A DNA stretch of 64,000 bases, taken from positions 62,001-126,000 of the forward strand of contig JARFTZ010000055.1 of NCBI GenBank assembly GCA_029289235.1. The letters are read 5' to 3'. Position 1 is the stretch's first letter. Each line of letters opens with the position of its first letter. Shown here piece by piece: positions 1 through 12,108 of the stretch. A program made the position numbers and the translations under genes. The DNA comes from Gammaproteobacteria bacterium. Its GTDB lineage: Bacteria > Pseudomonadota > Gammaproteobacteria > Burkholderiales > Rhodocyclaceae. The notes below the pieces were generated by a model, which did no database searches, had not been told where the DNA came from, and was given only the letters and a program-made list of their open reading frames with translations.

Positions 1-674
<674 letters not shown>

Positions 675-680
675 TCAGCG

Positions 681-2309
681 TTACCTGCGGCAATAGGCCA
701 GCAGCCCCCGCGTCGACGCGTCGAACCCGGTCGCCAGCGACGGATCGGCAAACGCTGGCAGAATCCGGCTCGCCATCGCCTTGCCGAGTTCCACCCCCCA
801 TTGATCGAACGAATTGATACCCCAGATGGCCCCCTGGACGAAAACCTTGTGCTCGTACAGAGCCACGAGCGAGCCGAGCGCCGCGGGACTGAGGTTTTTC
901 AGCAACAGCGTCGAAGAAGGCTGATTCCCGGCAAAGACGCGGTGCGGCAGCAGATCGACCATCTGTTCCGGGGTCAGGGATTCCTTCGCCAGGCTCTCGC
1001 GCACTTCGCTTTCCGTCTTGCCGAACGCCAGCGCGGCACTCTGCGCAAAACAGTTCGACAGCAACGCCTCCTGGTGTCCGGGAAGCGGGTAATCCGAACG
1101 CACCGAAGCGATGAAATCGCAAGGGACCAGCCGTCCGCCCTGGTGCAACAATTGGAAGAAGGCATGCTGGCCGTTGTTGCCGAGTTCTCCCCAGACGATC
1201 GGCGACGTCGCGCAATCGACCGCATCGCCGCTGATGCTCACCGACTTTCCGTTGCTTTCCATTTCGAGTTGCTGCAGGAAAGACGGGAAATATTTCAGCG
1301 ATTCGTTGTACGGCAGCACGGCATTGCTTGTCGCACCGAGGAAATTGGTATTCCAGATGCCGATCAGCGCCATGATCACCGGCAGGTTCTCCGCCAAGGG
1401 AGCCGAGCGGAAATGCTCGTCCATGCGTTCCGCGCCCCGCAACAATTCGTCGAAGGCATGCGGCCCTATGGAAATCATCAGCGCCAGCCCGACGGCCGAC
1501 CACAGGGAATAGCGCCCGCCGACCCAGTCCCAGATCGGGAACACGCGCTCGCCGCTGACCCCGAACTGCACCGCCCGCTCCGGACGACTCGATACGGCGG
1601 CGAAGTGATTCGCGAGATCGACATCGTCGCCGAGATTGGCTTTCAACCAATTGCGCGCTGTCTCGGCGTTCAGCATCGTCTCCTGGGTGGTGAAGGTCTT
1701 GCTGACCACGATGAACAGGGTGGTCCGGGGATCGAGCGTTTGTAGCAACGGGGCCAACTGCGCCCCGTCGAGATTCGACACATAGTGCACACCCAGCGCC
1801 GGGTGGCTGATGGAGCGCAACGCCTGGTTAACCATCTTCGGCCCCAGATCGGAGCCGCCGATGCCTATATTCACGACGTCGTGAATCGCCATGCCCTGAT
1901 GCCCCACGCACTTGCCGGAGCGCAACGCTTCAGCAAACTCGCCCATCCGCTGCCGGGTACGCTGCACCTCTGGCATCACGTCGCATTGCGTATCGGGAAA
2001 AGGCGCTGCAGAGCGGCGCAACGCGACATGCAAAACAGCGCGGTCTTCGGTGACGTTGATGTGATCACCGGCGAACATCCGTCCAATCCACTCGGGGAGG
2101 AACGCTTCTTCCGCCAACTTGACCAGCAAGGCAAGCGTTTCGGGCGTCACGCGCTGCTTGGAGAAATCGAAAAGAATGTCGTCGAACGTGAGGCTGAGTC
2201 TTTCAGTACGCTGCGGGTCGCTGGCGAACAGCTCGCGGAGATGAATATTTTCTGTTTTTTGGCGATGAGCACAAAGATCCGCCCATGTCCGCGTGGCCGT
2301 AATTGTCAT
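681..2309 (-). CDS. pgi: Glucose-6-phosphate isomerase
   Basis: Interconverts glucose-6-phosphate and fructose-6-phosphate in glycolysis and gluconeogenesis. The 542-residue product has the family's usual length. It carries PGI signature 1 (DWVGGRYSLWSAVGLA, from about residue 261) and signature 2 (FDQWGVELGK) toward the C-terminus, plus the phosphate-binding run GIGGSDLGP near residue 150. An in-frame ATG at 2324 exists, but a GGAGGT ribosome site sits between it and the ATG at 2309, seven bases from the latter, so 2309 is chosen. The downstream neighbour is pgm. Together they would channel fructose-6-phosphate, including that made by the Calvin-cycle FBPase at 47.1 kb, toward polysaccharide. 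Confidence 0.95.
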   Translation of the reverse strand: MTITATRTWADLCAHRQKTENIHLRELFASDPQRTERLSLTFDDILFDFSKQRVTPETLALLVKLAEEAFLPEWIGRMFAGDHINVTEDRAVLHVALRRSAAPFPDTQCDVMPEVQRTRQRMGEFAEALRSGKCVGHQGMAIHDVVNIGIGGSDLGPKMVNQALRSISHPALGVHYVSNLDGAQLAPLLQTLDPRTTLFIVVSKTFTTQETMLNAETARNWLKANLGDDVDLANHFAAVSSRPERAVQFGVSGERVFPIWDWVGGRYSLWSAVGLALMISIGPHAFDELLRGAERMDEHFRSAPLAENLPVIMALIGIWNTNFLGATSNAVLPYNESLKYFPSFLQQLEMESNGKSVSISGDAVDCATSPIVWGELGNNGQHAFFQLLHQGGRLVPCDFIASVRSDYPLPGHQEALLSNCFAQSAALAFGKTESEVRESLAKESLTPEQMVDLLPHRVFAGNQPSSTLLLKNLSPAALGSLVALYEHKVFVQGAIWGINSFDQWGVELGKAMASRILPAFADPSLATGFDASTRGLLAYCRR

Positions 2310-3784
<1,475 letters not shown>

Positions 3785-3793
3785 GACCCGGAC

Positions 3794-3822
3794 AAAAGGG
3801 CACTGCAAGGTGCCCTTTTTTT
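3794..3822 (+). terminator. Rho-independent terminator between gapA and pgk
   Basis: A ten-base stem (AAAAGGGCAC pairing with GTGCCCTTTT) with a short loop is followed by a run of T. It lies ten bases after the gapA stop and upstream of the pgk ribosome site. Part of the gapA transcript would end here, so gapA can be expressed above pgk. Confidence 0.85.
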
Positions 3823-3854
3823 GTCTTCACTTCCCGCACAAAGAGAGTATTGCC

Positions 3855-5024
3855 ATGACTTTCAAACGCCTCACCGACCTCGATGTCGCAGGCAAGCGCG
3901 TTTTCATCCGCGCCGACCTGAACGTACCCCAGGACGACAACCTGGCGATCACCGACGACACCCGCATCCGCGCCGCCCTCCCCGGCATCCAGTACGCGCT
4001 GACCAAGGGCGCGGCCGTGATGGTCACCTCGCACCTCGGCCGCCCGACCGAAGGCGAGTTCAAGCCGGAGGACTCGCTCGCGCCGGTGACCAAGCGCATG
4101 TCCGAACTGCTCGGCAAGGACGTCCGCCTGATCCAGAACTGGGTCGATGGCGGCTTCGACGTCAAGCCGGGCGAAATCGTCATGCTGGAGAACAGCCGCT
4201 GCAACAAGGGCGAGAAGAAGTGCAACGACGAGTTGTCGCAGAAGATGGCCGCCCTGTGCGACGTCTGGGTGATGGACGCCTTCGGCACCGCGCACCGCGC
4301 CGAAGCAACCACCTACGGCATGGGCAAGTACGCCAAGATCGCCTGCGCCGGCCCCTGCGTCGCCTCTGAACTCGAAGCGCTGACCAAGGCGCTGGCCCAG
4401 CCGGCCCGGCCGATGGTCGCCATCGTCGGCGGCTCGAAGGTTTCGACCAAGCTGACCGTGCTCGAAAGCCTGTCCGCCAAGGTCGACCAGCTGGTCGTCG
4501 GCGGCGGCATCGCCAACACCTTCCTGCTCGCCTCGGGCAAGAAAATCGGCAAGTCGCTGGCCGAGAAGGATCTCGTCGACCAGGCCAAGGCCGTGATGGC
4601 CAAGGTCGCCGTGCCGCTGCCGACCGATGTCGTCTGCGCCAAGGAGTTTTCCGCCACCGCCGAAGCCACCATCAAGAGCGTCGACGACGTCGCCGATGAC
4701 GACATGATCCTCGACATCGGCCCGCAGTCCGCCAAGGCGCTGGCCGAGATCATCGCCAAGGCCGGCACCGTGGTCTGGAACGGCCCGGTCGGTGTGTTCG
4801 AGATGGACGCGTTCGCCAACGGCACCAAGGAACTGGCCAAGGCCGTCGCCGAATCGAAGGCCTTCACCCTGGCCGGCGGGGGCGATACCGTCTCGGCGAT
4901 CAACGTCTTCAAGATCGAGGACAAGGTCGGCTACATCTCGACCGCTGGCGGCGCCTTCCTGGAATTCCTGGAAGGCAAGCGTCTCCCCGCGGTAGACATC
5001 CTCGAATCGCGCGCCAAGGACTGA
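3855..5024 (+). CDS. pgk: Phosphoglycerate kinase
   Basis: Transfers phosphate between 1,3-bisphosphoglycerate and ADP/ATP, in glycolysis or in reverse in the Calvin cycle. The 389-residue product matches the family length and shows the N-terminal substrate loop RADLNVP (about residues 19-25), TSHLGRP (about 61-67) and the C-terminal nucleotide site GGGDTVSA. An in-frame ATG at 3810 lies inside the gapA terminator hairpin and would add 15 unrelated residues; ATG 3855 follows an AAGAGAG ribosome site and starts the conserved MTFKRL sequence. The order gapA-pgk-(unknown)-pyk makes this a lower-glycolysis cluster. No fructose-bisphosphate aldolase gene is seen beside it. Confidence 0.95.
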   Translation: MTFKRLTDLDVAGKRVFIRADLNVPQDDNLAITDDTRIRAALPGIQYALTKGAAVMVTSHLGRPTEGEFKPEDSLAPVTKRMSELLGKDVRLIQNWVDGGFDVKPGEIVMLENSRCNKGEKKCNDELSQKMAALCDVWVMDAFGTAHRAEATTYGMGKYAKIACAGPCVASELEALTKALAQPARPMVAIVGGSKVSTKLTVLESLSAKVDQLVVGGGIANTFLLASGKKIGKSLAEKDLVDQAKAVMAKVAVPLPTDVVCAKEFSATAEATIKSVDDVADDDMILDIGPQSAKALAEIIAKAGTVVWNGPVGVFEMDAFANGTKELAKAVAESKAFTLAGGGDTVSAINVFKIEDKVGYISTAGGAFLEFLEGKRLPAVDILESRAKD

Positions 5025-5082
5025 TTCCCGGCGACTTGCGCAGCCTGGATCGGTGTGATTCAGGGCTGTGCCGATTCGTGAG

Positions 5083-5116
5083 GCGGCACCGCTATCGCAG
5101 ACGATACCGGTGCCGC
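5083..5116 (+). terminator. Strong hairpin after pgk
   Basis: GCGGCACCG pairs perfectly with CGGTGCCGC, and inside it TATCG pairs with CGATA, giving a long near-continuous stem. There is no T-run after it, so it may be a terminator of moderate strength or an mRNA-stabilising or processing stem between pgk and the next gene. Confidence 0.5.
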
Positions 5117-5168
5117 TGCTCTTCCACCGACCTGCTGCAAACTGCACTTTTCTGAAGGATTCGCCCGT

Positions 5169-5951
5169 ATGGACGTGCATCTGTATTTCTCGCTGATCCC
5201 GGAAGCGCTGATCGCTTCCAATCTTCCTCCGGAGAAATTCGGGCAGTACTACGCCACCGGCAGCGGCTACAAATCCAAGGGCCAGAGCCTGTTTTTCGAG
5301 GTCGATCCGACCTTCCGCAGCGAACATTTCGAAATCGACACGGCCATCGCCCGTTGCGTGCCCGCTGACGACGGAACGCCCAAGCACTCGGTCTATATCG
5401 CGGTTTACCGCGTCCTGGAGCACTTGCCGATCGCCGCGCTGGGCAAGCTCTACCTGACGACGGCCTACGGGCACACGCTGGGACTGGAACGGGGCGAACT
5501 GCCTGCGGAAACGGATCAGGGGCTGCACCTTTACCAGGATCTCGTTCCGGTCAACAGCCTGGTGGTCAGCAATCTCGAGCCGAATGCGTTCTATCGCAGC
5601 GTCACCGTCAATCCCGCGAAATTCATCCAGTTTCCGGGGCTGTTTTTTGTCGAACTGGAATTGGGCGAACTGGCAACCGACCCGGAAAACGGCAAAGCGG
5701 GCGACCTCCCCTACCCGTTCATCCACCACTTGCGCGAGGCACTGATGACGCTCAAGCCCGCCACCGGCGAGCAGCCGAGCCCGAAGGACAGCAAGATGGT
5801 CCATCGCGTGCATTCGCTGGACTTCCCTTACCGCATGGTCCGGAAAGGCTTCTACGTCGGCAACGGCGCCGACGTCGCGTTCTACCCCATGCTTTCGCAC
5901 AAGGAACTGCGTGACAAGCATGCCCAGTGGTGGCGATCGGCAGGCCTGTAA
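5169..5951 (+). CDS. Protein of unknown function between pgk and pyk
   Basis: I do not recognise this 260-residue protein. It has no signal peptide, no obvious membrane segment and no cofactor motif I can name; it looks soluble and mixed alpha/beta. It begins MDVHLYFSLIPEALIASNLPP and has aromatic-rich patches (FGQYYATGSGYKSKG near residue 24; FPGLFFVELELGEL near 160; DFPYRMVRKGFYVGNGADV near 220). A GAAGGA ribosome site precedes ATG 5169. Codon use and GC content match the neighbours, so it is probably native and real. Its place between two glycolytic genes suggests a link to central metabolism, by position only. Confidence 0.8.
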   Translation: MDVHLYFSLIPEALIASNLPPEKFGQYYATGSGYKSKGQSLFFEVDPTFRSEHFEIDTAIARCVPADDGTPKHSVYIAVYRVLEHLPIAALGKLYLTTAYGHTLGLERGELPAETDQGLHLYQDLVPVNSLVVSNLEPNAFYRSVTVNPAKFIQFPGLFFVELELGELATDPENGKAGDLPYPFIHHLREALMTLKPATGEQPSPKDSKMVHRVHSLDFPYRMVRKGFYVGNGADVAFYPMLSHKELRDKHAQWWRSAGL

Positions 5952-6132
5952 AAAGCCGTCCAGAGATCCGGATGCCTTTTCGCGTGGTATCCGGAAAAGA
6001 ATTGCGGCATCATCATGAACTATTCGCCCGAGCAGCATGCCGAAGCGGGCGTTCATCAACGCGAAACACGACCATCGCATACTGGGATGATCGACTTACC
6101 GAGACATCCCGTCATTTGACACAAGGACTTCC

Positions 6133-7557
6133 ATGGCCCGCCATACAAAAATAGTTGCCACCCTCGGCCCGGCGTCGCGAGACCCGCAAATCCTCGAAAC
6201 CCTGATTCGTACCGGCGTTGACGTCGTGCGACTGAATTTCTCGCACGGCAAGGCGGAAGATCACATTAATGCCGCAGCCGAAGTCCGCCGGATCGCGGCG
6301 AAACTGGGCCGTTCGATCGGCATCCTCGCCGACCTGCAGGGTCCGAAGATCCGCATCGGCAAGTTCGAGGAAGGCAAGATAATCCTGGAGACCGGCGACA
6401 AGTTCATTCTCGACGCGCAGTGCGAACTGGGCAACCGCGAACGGGTCGGGCTCGATTACAAGGCTCTGCCGGGCGACGTCGAGAAAGGCAACATCCTGCT
6501 GCTCGATGACGGCCGCGTTGTCCTGGAAGTCGAAAAGGTCATCGCGCACGAGATCTTCACCGTGGTCCGCCACGGCGGCCCGCTGTCCAACAACAAGGGC
6601 ATCAACCGCCAGGGCGGCGGACTCTCCGCGCCGGCGCTGACGGCCAAGGACATGGACGATATCAAGACGGCCGCGCAGATCGGCGCCGACTTCCTCGCCG
6701 TCTCGTTCCCGAAAAGCGCCTCCGACATGTACATGGCGCGCCAGCTGATGCTGGCGACCGGCGGTCATGCGCTGACCATCGCCAAGATCGAACGCGTCGA
6801 AGCGGTCGCCGCGCTCGATGAGATCCTCGACGCCTCCGACGGTCTGATGGTGGCGCGTGGCGACCTCGCCGTCGAAGTCGGCGATGCGGCCGTCCCGGCT
6901 CTGCAGAAGCGCATGATCCGCCGCGCCCGCGAGAAGAACAAACTGGCCATCACCGCCACACAGATGATGGAATCGATGACGCACTCGCCGGCACCGACGC
7001 GCGCGGAGGTCTCCGACGTCGCCAATGCCGTGCTCGACGGTACCGACGCGGTGATGCTCTCGGGCGAAACGGCCGCCGGCGAATTCCCGGTCGAGACGGT
7101 CGAATCGATGGTCCGGATCTGCGAGGAGGCGGAGAAATCGCTGCCGGTAACGCTTGACCGCGGTTTCCTTGATCGCTCGTTCACGCGCATCGACCAGTCG
7201 ATCGCCATGGCCTCGCTCTTCGCCGCCTACCACCTGGAGGTGAAAGCCGTCGCCGCGCTGACCTCGACCGGCTCGACCGCGCTCTGGATGAGCCGCCTGA
7301 ACTGCGGGATCCCCATTTTCGCCCTGACCGAGAACGCGGTCGCGCAGACGCGCATGACGCTCTTCCGTGAGGTCTTCCCTCTTCTGATGACCAACATGAA
7401 TGCGGACCGCGACGTTCTGCGCCGGAACGCCGAGAAACGCCTCCTCGAAGCCGGCGTCGTAAAGAAAGGCGATCTCATCGTCCTCTCCTACGGCGACCGC
7501 ATGGGGCTGGCGGGCGGAACCAACACGATGACCATCGTGCGCGTCGGTGACAAATAA
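6133..7557 (+). CDS. pyk: Pyruvate kinase
   Basis: Converts phosphoenolpyruvate and ADP to pyruvate and ATP, the last glycolytic step. The 474 residues are normal for bacterial enzymes. Seen: N-terminal TKIVATLGPAS (residues 5-15), the substrate Arg in RLNFSHG, the catalytic Lys region IAKIERVEAV (about residue 220) and the nucleotide/K+ region ITATQMMESM (about 275-284). A C-terminal allosteric domain is present. AAGGA precedes ATG 6133. The upstream 181 bases hold a TCCGGAT/ATCCGGA hairpin (5967-5995) without a T-run. A clear terminator follows, ending the gapA-pgk-pyk stretch. Confidence 0.95.
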   Translation: MARHTKIVATLGPASRDPQILETLIRTGVDVVRLNFSHGKAEDHINAAAEVRRIAAKLGRSIGILADLQGPKIRIGKFEEGKIILETGDKFILDAQCELGNRERVGLDYKALPGDVEKGNILLLDDGRVVLEVEKVIAHEIFTVVRHGGPLSNNKGINRQGGGLSAPALTAKDMDDIKTAAQIGADFLAVSFPKSASDMYMARQLMLATGGHALTIAKIERVEAVAALDEILDASDGLMVARGDLAVEVGDAAVPALQKRMIRRAREKNKLAITATQMMESMTHSPAPTRAEVSDVANAVLDGTDAVMLSGETAAGEFPVETVESMVRICEEAEKSLPVTLDRGFLDRSFTRIDQSIAMASLFAAYHLEVKAVAALTSTGSTALWMSRLNCGIPIFALTENAVAQTRMTLFREVFPLLMTNMNADRDVLRRNAEKRLLEAGVVKKGDLIVLSYGDRMGLAGGTNTMTIVRVGDK

Positions 7558-7591
7558 ACGGGACCGACCCGCCTGATACAGTAGCCAAAAC

Positions 7592-7631
7592 GCCGCGACC
7601 CTTGCTCCGCATCGTGTCGCGGCTTTTCTTT
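7592..7631 (+). terminator. Rho-independent terminator after pyk
   Basis: GCCGCGAC (7592-7599) pairs perfectly with GTCGCGGC (7616-7623), followed by TTTTCTTTTCT. It lies 35 bases after the pyk stop and just before the ribosome site of the DUF3422 gene. Confidence 0.85.
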
Positions 7632-7643
7632 TCTGGAGCCTGC

Positions 7644-8975
7644 ATGCTTCCCGGATTCAACCTGAGCAGCGTCGACGAACACCCCTTGCGCGAGCATCTC
7701 AACCGGGAATTCCACGCCCGCTCGCCAATTCCGCTGACCAGCCCGGCCCTGGTTTCGCACCTCGCCTTTCATCACGACGACGTCACCTCCGCCGAGGCGG
7801 AGCGTGAGAACGTGCTGCGCCTCTGCCAGACGAGCGCATGCAAGTTTCTCGAAAACTCGGCGACGCACATGCTCGTCGATGCCGGGAGCTTCCTGCTGCG
7901 CTGGGAACTGCACACCGAATATTCGAGCTACACCTTTTTCCAGCCGCTGACCGAAGGCGAGTCGCTCGATCCGGCGACGACCGCCCTCGATGCCGTCTTT
8001 CCCGGCTGGCTCGCCGGCATTCCCGGCAAGCTGCTGGTGGCCACCCACGTCGAACTGCGTTCGACGAAGGAACTGTCGCCCGAGAAAGTCCTGGAAGGGC
8101 TTTCCCCGACCGCCGACCGGCAGATGGTCGTTGCGCGCATCGCGAACGGCGCGGCGTGGGTGTTCACCGACTTCATGCTCGACAACAGGTTTTCCCGCTT
8201 TCTGGTCCTTGACGACAGCATGGTCGGTCGGCAGCCGGGACGCGCGGTCCAGCGCCTTTTCGACATCGAGACCTACCGCATGCTGGCCCTGCTCGGCCTG
8301 CCCGTCGCCACCGAGGTCGGGCGCTGGCTGACCGGTGCCGAACGACGCCTGGCCGAACTGATGGACCACATCGGCCAGGCCGACTGCCCGGAAGAGGAGC
8401 GCGCCGTTCTCGACGACCTGTCGAAGATCGCCGCGGAGGTCGAGCACTCGGTCGCCCGCACGACCTTCCGCTTCACCGCCTCGCGGGCCTACGGCAACCT
8501 GGTGCTGCAGCGCATCGACGAGTTGCGCGAAATCCGCGTTCCCGGCTACCCGACACTGCACGAGTTCATGCAGCGCCGCTTCCAGTCGGCGATGAATACC
8601 TGCGCTGCGATGGCCAGCCGGCAACAGGACCTCTCCAGCCGCGTGGCGCGCAACAGCCAGTTGCTGCGCACCCGCGTCGACATCGAACTGGAACGCCAGA
8701 ACCAGGAACTGCTGACGCAGATGAACCGGCGCGCCAAGGTGCAACTCCGCCTGCAGGAAACGGTCGAAGGGCTCTCGATCGCTGCGATCACCTATTACTC
8801 GTCGCAACTGGTGTATTACCTCGCCAAGGGCGGCAAGACGCTGTTCCCCGCGCTGTCGCCGGAAATCGTCGTCGCCTGCTCGATCCCGGTGATCGCCGCG
8901 CTGGCCCTGTTCGGCATCAAGCGCATGCGCAAGGCGCTGGCCGCCGAGGAGGCCGGCCAACCTGACGAATCCTGA
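7644..8975 (+). CDS. DUF3422-family membrane-anchored protein
   Basis: The function is unknown. The 443-residue product matches the DUF3422 pattern as I know it: N-terminal [15 protein letters not shown], a central [14 protein letters not shown] segment, SRFLVLD, a long helical region with [15 protein letters not shown], and the near C-terminal motif [16 protein letters not shown]. Two hydrophobic segments close to the C-terminus (about residues 380-400 and 415-433) suggest a tail-anchored protein with a large cytoplasmic part, probably coiled-coil around residues 320-375. An upstream ATG at 7602 falls inside the pyk terminator; ATG 7644 has a CTGGAG site and starts the conserved MLPGFNLSS. 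Confidence 0.85.
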   Translation: MLPGFNLSSVDEHPLREHLNREFHARSPIPLTSPALVSHLAFHHDDVTSAEAERENVLRLCQTSACKFLENSATHMLVDAGSFLLRWELHTEYSSYTFFQPLTEGESLDPATTALDAVFPGWLAGIPGKLLVATHVELRSTKELSPEKVLEGLSPTADRQMVVARIANGAAWVFTDFMLDNRFSRFLVLDDSMVGRQPGRAVQRLFDIETYRMLALLGLPVATEVGRWLTGAERRLAELMDHIGQADCPEEERAVLDDLSKIAAEVEHSVARTTFRFTASRAYGNLVLQRIDELREIRVPGYPTLHEFMQRRFQSAMNTCAAMASRQQDLSSRVARNSQLLRTRVDIELERQNQELLTQMNRRAKVQLRLQETVEGLSIAAITYYSSQLVYYLAKGGKTLFPALSPEIVVACSIPVIAALALFGIKRMRKALAAEEAGQPDES

Positions 8976-8982
8976 ACTGCCT

Positions 8983-8988
8983 TATAAT
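8983..8988 (+). promoter_or_regulatory. TATAAT -10 box for purC
   Basis: A perfect TATAAT starts just after the DUF3422 stop, 37 bases before the purC ATG. A CTGACG -35-like hexamer lies about 15 bases upstream. Probable purC promoter; the -35 match is weak. Confidence 0.4.
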
Positions 8989-9024
8989 CCCTTGTTTTTG
9001 CAAACCTCTTCCGGAACCGACGCC

Positions 9025-9963
9025 ATGACCCAAGCCCTCTACGAATCCTCCATCAAGAGCCTGCCGCTGCTCGGCCGCGGCAAGGTGCGCGACATCTACG
9101 CCGTGGGCGACGACAAACTGCTGATCGTCACCAGCGACCGCCTTTCCGCATTCGACGTGGTCCTGCCGAACCCGATTCCCGCGAAGGGCATCGTGCTCAC
9201 GCAGCTGGCCAACTTCTGGTTCGACAAGCTCGCCCACATCCTGCCGAACCAGCTCACCGGCATCGATCCGGAAAGCGTCGTCACCGAAGAGGAACGCGAA
9301 CAGGTCCGCGGGCGCGGACTGGTCGTCAAGCGCCTGAAGCCGCTGCCGATCGAGGCCGTGGTACGCGGCTACCTGATCGGCTCGGGCTGGAAGGATTACC
9401 AGCAGACCGGCGCCGTCTGCGGCATCAAGCTGCCGGCCGGCCTGCAACTCGCCGCCAAGCTTCCGGCTCCGATCTTCACCCCGGCGACCAAGGCCGAACT
9501 GGGCGAACACGACGAGAACATTTCCTTCGAGCAGGCGCAGGTCAATTGCGCTGCCGCCCTCGCCGACGCACTCAAGGGCACCGGCAAGGACGGAGCGCAG
9601 ATCGCCACCGAAGCGCGCGATGCCGCGATCGCCCTCTACAGCACGGCCGCCGATTTCGCGCTGACGCGCGGCATCATCATCGCCGACACCAAGTTCGAGT
9701 TCGGCATCGATGCCGCCGGCACGCTGCACCTGATCGACGAGGCGCTGACGCCGGACTCCTCGCGCTTCTGGCCGGCCGATTCCTACCAGCTCGGCAGCAA
9801 CCCGCCGTCCTACGACAAGCAGTACGTGCGCGACCACCTCGAGACGCTCGACTGGAACAAGAAGGCCCCCGGCCCGACCCTGCCGGACGACGTCGTCGCC
9901 CGCACCAGCGCCAAGTACATCGAGGCTTACGAGCAACTTACCGGCAAGAAGCTGGTCGATTGA
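9025..9963 (+). CDS. purC: SAICAR synthetase
   Basis: Phosphoribosylaminoimidazole-succinocarboxamide synthase joins aspartate to CAIR with ATP in purine synthesis. The product has 312 residues. Seen: the N-terminal GRGKVRDIY nucleotide loop (about residues 14-22), [23 protein letters not shown], and the signature [14 protein letters not shown] near residue 240. An in-frame TTG at 8992 exists upstream, but ATG 9025 starts the conserved sequence and sits properly behind the TATAAT box. The length and the internal [14 protein letters not shown] fit the longer purC type of beta- and other proteobacteria. Other purine genes are scattered here (purH, purD, purM). Confidence 0.95.
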   Translation: MTQALYESSIKSLPLLGRGKVRDIYAVGDDKLLIVTSDRLSAFDVVLPNPIPAKGIVLTQLANFWFDKLAHILPNQLTGIDPESVVTEEEREQVRGRGLVVKRLKPLPIEAVVRGYLIGSGWKDYQQTGAVCGIKLPAGLQLAAKLPAPIFTPATKAELGEHDENISFEQAQVNCAAALADALKGTGKDGAQIATEARDAAIALYSTAADFALTRGIIIADTKFEFGIDAAGTLHLIDEALTPDSSRFWPADSYQLGSNPPSYDKQYVRDHLETLDWNKKAPGPTLPDDVVARTSAKYIEAYEQLTGKKLVD

Positions 9964-9989
9964 GCATCGTCCCGATCTTTTTCCCGAGT

Positions 9990-10018
9990 CGGGCGGCTGC
10001 GGCCGCCCGCTTTATTTC
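9990..10018 (+). terminator. Rho-independent terminator after purC
   Basis: CGGGCGGC pairs perfectly with GCCGCCCG across a four-base loop (9990-10009), followed by CTTTATTT. It sits 26 bases after the purC stop and just before prlC. Confidence 0.75.
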
Positions 10019-10033
10019 CGGAACACACTGACC

Positions 10034-12085
10034 ATGACCGACACCAATCCCCTCCTCGATTTTTCCGGACTGCCCCGCTTCGACGCCATCCTGCCGACCC
10101 ACGTAGACTCGGCGATCAACGGCCTGCTTGCCGAAAACCGCGCGCTGATCGACCGCCTGGCCGACGACCCGCAGCCCGCCACCTGGAACAACTTCGCCGG
10201 CCCGCTGACCGACGGCATCGAGCGCCTCTCGCGCGCCTGGGGCATCGTCGGACATCTGCATTCGGTCAACGACATCCCCGAATGGCGCGAGGCGTACAAC
10301 CGGATGCTGCCGGACGTCAGCCGCTTCTACGCCGAACTCGGACACAACCTCAAGCTTTTCGCCAAGTACAAGGCCCTGCGCGACGGCGCCGAGTACCCGA
10401 CGCTCTCGCCGGCGCGGCGACGGATCATCGACAATGAAGTGCGCGACTTCCGCCTCTCCGGCGCGGAATTGCCGGACGAACAGAAACCGCGCTTCCAGGC
10501 CATCCAGGAGGAACTCGCCTCGCTGGCCGCCAAGTTCTCGGAAAACCTGCTCGACGCGACCAACGCATTCGCCGAATTCGTCACCGACGAAGCCGAGCTC
10601 GCCGGCCTGCCGCCGGACGTCATCCATGCCGCCCGCGAAGCCGCGGAGAAAGAGGGAAAGGAAGGCTGGAAATTCACCCTGCACATGCCCTCCTACTGGC
10701 CGGTGCAGCAATTCGCCGACAGTCGCCGCCTGCGCGAAGTCCTCTACCGCGCATCGGCCACCCGCGCCTCGGAATTCGGCCCGGAGAACCTCGACAACAC
10801 GCCGCTGATCAAGCGCATCCTGGAACTGCGCCAGGAAGAAGCGCAAATGCTCGGTTACAGCAACTTCGCGGAGGTTTCGCTCGTTCCCAAGATGGCCGAA
10901 TCGGTGGCACAGGTGCTCGCCTTCCTGCGCGACCTCGCGAAAAAGGCCAAGCCGTTCGCCGAAAAGGACGTCGCCGAGCTGCGCGATTTCGCGCGCCGCG
11001 AACTCGGGCTGGAAACGCTCGAATCGTGGGACATGGGCTACGCCTCGGAAAAACTGCGCCAGGCGCGCTACGCCTTCTCGGAACAGGACGTCAAGCCCTA
11101 CTTCACCGAACCCAAGGTGCTGGCCGGCCTGTTCCACGTCGCCGAGGCACTCTACGGCGTGCAGATCCGGCCGGACAGCGCGCCGGTCTGGCACGAGGAT
11201 GTGCGCTTCTTCCGCATCGAGAAGGACGGCGAACTGGTCGGCCAGTTCTACCTCGACCCCTACGCGCGCGAAACCAAACGCGGCGGCGCCTGGATGGACG
11301 AAGCAATTTCGCGTCGCCGGGTCAGCAATGGCATCCAGAAACCGGTCGCCTACCTGGCCTGCAACTTCCCGCGCCCGGTCGGCGGGAAACCTGCCACGTT
11401 CTCGCACGGCGACGTCGAGACGCTGTTCCACGAAGCCGGTCACGGCCTGCACCACCTTCTGACGCGCGTCGAGGAACTCGGCGTCTCGGGCATCCACGGC
11501 GTCGAATGGGACGCCGTCGAACTGCCGTCGCAGTTCATGGAGAACTATTGCTGGGAGTGGGACGTGCTGTGCCAGATGTCCGGCCACGTCGATACCGGCG
11601 AGCCTCTGCCGCGCGAACTGTTCGACAAGATGCTCGCGGCGCGCAACTTCCAGAGCGGCATGCTGACCGTGCGCCAGATCGAGTTCGCCCTGTTCGACAT
11701 GCTCCTGCACAGCGACTTCGATCCGGCGTGCAAAGGTGAAAAATGCGGCAGCGTGCTCGACCTGCTCGACGCGGTGCGCAAGGAGGTCGCAGTGACGTTC
11801 CCGCCCGAATGGAATCGCTTCCCCAACAGCTTCTCGCACATCTTCGGCGGCGGCTACGCAGCCGGCTACTACAGCTACAAGTGGGCGGAGGTCCTCTCGG
11901 CCGACAGCTACGCCGCTTTCGAAGAGGCTGGCGACCCGTTCGACCCGGCGGTCGGCAAGCGCTTCCTCGACGAGATCATCGCCGCCGGCGGCGCACGACC
12001 GGCGCTGGAGAATTTCCGCGCCTTCCGCGGCCGCGACCCGCAGGTCGATGCATTGCTTCGGCATAGTGGTATGATCGCCGCCTGA
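10034..12085 (+). CDS. prlC: Oligopeptidase A (M3 zinc metallopeptidase)
   Basis: A cytoplasmic zinc peptidase of the thimet family that degrades short peptides, including cleaved signal peptides. The 683 residues match the E. coli enzyme length. The zinc site is FHEAGHGLHH near residue 466 (HExxH), with the third ligand in a downstream ENYCWEW segment; the C-terminal substrate-binding Tyr/Gly run FGGGYAAGYYSYKW is present. The ATG at 10034 follows the purC terminator. The last codons overlap a TATGAT box (12070-12075) that may drive the next gene. Confidence 0.93.
   Translation: MTDTNPLLDFSGLPRFDAILPTHVDSAINGLLAENRALIDRLADDPQPATWNNFAGPLTDGIERLSRAWGIVGHLHSVNDIPEWREAYNRMLPDVSRFYAELGHNLKLFAKYKALRDGAEYPTLSPARRRIIDNEVRDFRLSGAELPDEQKPRFQAIQEELASLAAKFSENLLDATNAFAEFVTDEAELAGLPPDVIHAAREAAEKEGKEGWKFTLHMPSYWPVQQFADSRRLREVLYRASATRASEFGPENLDNTPLIKRILELRQEEAQMLGYSNFAEVSLVPKMAESVAQVLAFLRDLAKKAKPFAEKDVAELRDFARRELGLETLESWDMGYASEKLRQARYAFSEQDVKPYFTEPKVLAGLFHVAEALYGVQIRPDSAPVWHEDVRFFRIEKDGELVGQFYLDPYARETKRGGAWMDEAISRRRVSNGIQKPVAYLACNFPRPVGGKPATFSHGDVETLFHEAGHGLHHLLTRVEELGVSGIHGVEWDAVELPSQFMENYCWEWDVLCQMSGHVDTGEPLPRELFDKMLAARNFQSGMLTVRQIEFALFDMLLHSDFDPACKGEKCGSVLDLLDAVRKEVAVTFPPEWNRFPNSFSHIFGGGYAAGYYSYKWAEVLSADSYAAFEEAGDPFDPAVGKRFLDEIIAAGGARPALENFRAFRGRDPQVDALLRHSGMIAA
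12070..12075 (+). promoter_or_regulatory. Possible -10 box for the glutaredoxin-like gene
   Basis: TATGAT followed by a GC-rich CGCCGCC discriminator overlaps the last codons of prlC, 33 bases before the next ATG. It matches the recurring -10 style of this window; the -35 is unclear. Confidence 0.3.
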
Positions 12086-12108
12086 TTGCCGTTCAGGGGG
12101 ATAAGGTC

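Noticed and set aside
8992-9024. TTG start adding 11 residues to PurC
   Set aside because: It falls four bases after the TATAAT box, where the mRNA would not yet have begun.
9938-12064. A 708-codon minus-strand open frame opposite prlC
   Set aside because: Shadow of a certain gene; repetitive Ala/Arg/Gln composition and no ribosome site.
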